From: Pseudonocardia sp. CNS-004
GTDB lineage: Bacteria; Actinomycetota; Actinomycetes; Mycobacteriales; Pseudonocardiaceae
DNA: 64,000 bases
Direction: 5' to 3'
NCBI GenBank assembly: GCA_001942185.1
Contig: MKJV01000088.1
Location: forward strand, 21,123-85,122
Shown here: positions 62,579 to 64,000 of the stretch, in pieces
How the letters are laid out: each line of letters opens with the position of its first letter
Position numbering within the stretch: position 1 is the first letter of the stretch
Notes under the pieces: generated by a model
What the model saw: the letters and a program-made list of their open reading frames with translations, nothing else
Databases searched by the model: none
Told to the model about the DNA's origin: nothing
Translations under genes and position numbers: made by a program

Positions 62579-63372
62579 GCGCGGAGCCCGTGGCCGGCAC
62601 GCAGGCGGCGTCCGGCTGGACCGCCGACGAGATGATGAGCATCGCGGCCGCCCGCACGCTGCGCGACGGCCAGGCCTGCTTCGTCGGGATCGGGCTGCCG
62701 TCCACCGCGGCCAACCTGGCCCGCAGGCTGCACGCCCCCCGGCTGGTGCTGATCTACGAGTCGGGCACCCTCGACACGCGCCCGGACGAGCTGCCGCTGT
62801 CCATCGGCGACGGCATCCTCGCCGAGTCGGCCCTCACGGTCGTCAGCGTGCCGGAGATCTTCAACTACTGGCTGCAGCCGGGCCGCATCGACGTCGGTTT
62901 CCTGTCGGGCGCGCAGGTCGACCGCCTCGGCAACATCAACACCACCGTGATCGGCGAGTACGACGAGCCCACCGTCCGGCTGCCCGGCTCGGGTGGCGCC
63001 CCGGAGATCGCGGCGTCCTGCCGCGAGGTGATCGTCGTGATGCGCCACCGCATGCGGGCGTTCGTCGAGCGGGTCGACTTCGTGACGTCGGTCGGGCACG
63101 GCAGCGGCCCGGACGACCGGGCGTTGCTCGGGCTGCGCGGCGCGGGCCCGGTCCGCGTGATCACCGATCTCGGTGTGCTGGAACCCGACCCGGACACGGC
63201 GGAGCTCGTGCTCACCGCGCTGCACCAGGGCATCACGGTCGAGCAGGCGCGGGCCGAGACCGGGTGGCCGCTGCAGGTGGCCGCCGACCTCGTCTTCACC
63301 GCCCCGCCCAGCACCACCGAACTGGAGACGCTGCGTGCCATGCGCACCGTCGGCTCGAAGGAGATCCCGTGA
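62575..63372 (+). CDS. CoA-transferase, beta subunit
   Basis: 265 aa: ARTLRDGQACFVGIGLPSTAANLARRLHAP, IYESGTLDTRP, and FLSGAQVDRLGNINTTVIGEY, as in the beta subunits of IpdB/GctB-type CoA-transferases. It carries no insertion and ends EIP at a TGA that is also the beginning of an about 80-bp dispersed repeat. Confidence 0.89.
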   Translation: MSAEPVAGTQAASGWTADEMMSIAAARTLRDGQACFVGIGLPSTAANLARRLHAPRLVLIYESGTLDTRPDELPLSIGDGILAESALTVVSVPEIFNYWLQPGRIDVGFLSGAQVDRLGNINTTVIGEYDEPTVRLPGSGGAPEIAASCREVIVVMRHRMRAFVERVDFVTSVGHGSGPDDRALLGLRGAGPVRVITDLGVLEPDPDTAELVLTALHQGITVEQARAETGWPLQVAADLVFTAPPSTTELETLRAMRTVGSKEIP

Positions 63373-63450
63373 GCGAGCGTCAGCGAGCGAACCATCGGCA
63401 CAGCGCGTGCGCGAAGCGCCGGCCGAGCGTCAGCGAGGCCGTGCGATGAG
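63369..63450 (+). repeat. Dispersed about 80-bp repeat, second copy
   Basis: The partner of 7508-7586. It starts at the stop codon of the CoA-transferase beta gene and contains GAGCGTCAGCGAG twice (near its two ends). It lies 23 bp before the stop of the IS110 transposase. Confidence 0.78.
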
Positions 63451-63472
63451 ACACCCTCTGTCAACCTCCGGG

Positions 63473-64000
63473 TCAGGCGGCTCGTCCGAGGGCGCGGTTG
63501 CGGTTGGAGACGTGGACGTTCTCGTCGTAGAGCACCCCGTTGGTCAGGCAGTGCCAGAGGATCTCCAGCCAGCGGTTGCTCAGGGCGCGCAGGGCGGCGT
63601 GGTGTCCTTTCTTGGCGGCGATCTTCGCGTCGTAGAACTCGCGGGCCCAGCCGCTGCGCAGGAGGCTGCAGAACGCCCATTGGTGGACCGCGGCGCCGAG
63701 GTGGTGGTTGTGCGCGAGCCGGCGGGCGACGACGAAGTCGCTTTTCCCGGATCGGCGGGTGACCGGTGCGGAACCGGCGTAGCACTGCAACCCGCTGGGA
63801 TGGTCGAACTGGGTGATGTGTTCACCGATCTCACCGGCGATCCGGGCGGCGAGCACGTCGGCGAGGCCGGGCATGCTCAGGTAGATCTCACCGCCCGGGA
63901 ACGCTTTTCCCGGATCAGCGTCCTTGACCGTCTTGTCCCGGCCGGTGCGCGGCCCGCCCAGCAGCAGCTCGGCCATGCGGGCCTGCCAGCCTCGGCGGGC
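63473..64000 (-). mobile_element. IS110-family transposase, 5' end beyond window
   Basis: The C-terminal about 175 residues of a DEDD/RuvC-Tnp type transposase. The Transposase_20 region IYLSMPGLADVLAARIAGEI and LQCYAGSAPVTRRSGKS is typical, as is LGAAVHQWAFCSLLRSG. The frame is open to the window end, so the catalytic N-terminus and the left IS end are outside. IS110 elements encode a bridge RNA in their flanking non-coding ends; none can be assigned here. Insertion lies next to a dispersed repeat, as is common for this family. Confidence 0.87.

Overview
The DNA is very GC-rich, uses many GTG and some TTG starts, and packs genes with ATGA/GTGA/TGATG overlaps. The gene content (GTP-dependent PEP carboxykinase, MT0933-type antitoxin-like protein, DUF1206, DUF2339, DUF3024, DUF3311, SIMPL protein, bkd dehydrogenase complex, many TetR regulators) points to an actinomycete chromosome, most likely Pseudonocardiaceae; the genus is an inference. 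No rRNA, tRNA, CRISPR array, prophage or replication origin was seen.

Layout. 0-2.5 kb: edge of a Tat-exported amidase, an acyl-CoA dehydrogenase with a tandem operator, then a cluster of palindromes. 2.7-10.1 kb: a galactoside locus, with a sugar ABC transporter diverging from a LacI regulator and a GH2 beta-galactosidase; twin 14-bp LacI-type operators lie between. 10.1-18.9 kb: CBS protein, a 162-bp MITE-like element, VanW protein, GroES-like protein, AAA ATPase, a TetR-controlled dehydrogenase, membrane proteins. 18.9-22.6 kb: branched-chain 2-oxoacid dehydrogenase operon E1alpha-E1beta-small ORF-E2. 23.4-25.8 kb: polar amino-acid ABC transporter. 27-36.6 kb: an apparently complete non-phosphorylating L-fucose pathway (transporter, mutarotase, dehydrogenase, lactonase, fuconate dehydratase, second dehydrogenase, diketo-acid hydrolase) with a GntR regulator and a candidate operator pair. 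36.6-42.5 kb: AhpD-like protein, unknown proteins, pckG. 42.4-47.1 kb: three regulator/target pairs, each with a recognisable palindrome (TetR/membrane protein, HxlR/oxidoreductase, TetR/MFS exporter). 47.2-53.9 kb: TldD/TldE protease pair, three unknown genes, ArsR, DUF2339. 54-57 kb: two GT2 glycosyltransferases and TrmB. 57-64 kb: PaaI thioesterase, DUF4440, NYN protein, amidohydrolase, aldo/keto reductase, a CoA-transferase pair and, at the edge, an IS110-type transposase.

Two features cut across the window. First, it is rich in small repeats: (1) palindromes of 55-64 bp bounded by TGATC/GATCA, in convergent intergenic gaps and sometimes supplying the stop codons; (2) a 51-bp palindromic repeat in three places, one inside the E2 linker; (3) an about 80-bp repeat, one copy inserted in frame in the beta-galactosidase and one at the stop codon of a CoA-transferase gene; (4) two opposed arrays of 22-bp repeats; (5) the MITE. 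Second, about 23 genes carry reading-frame breaks, nearly all explained by single missing bases. I read these as sequence errors rather than pseudogenes, and give full-length gene spans with break positions noted.
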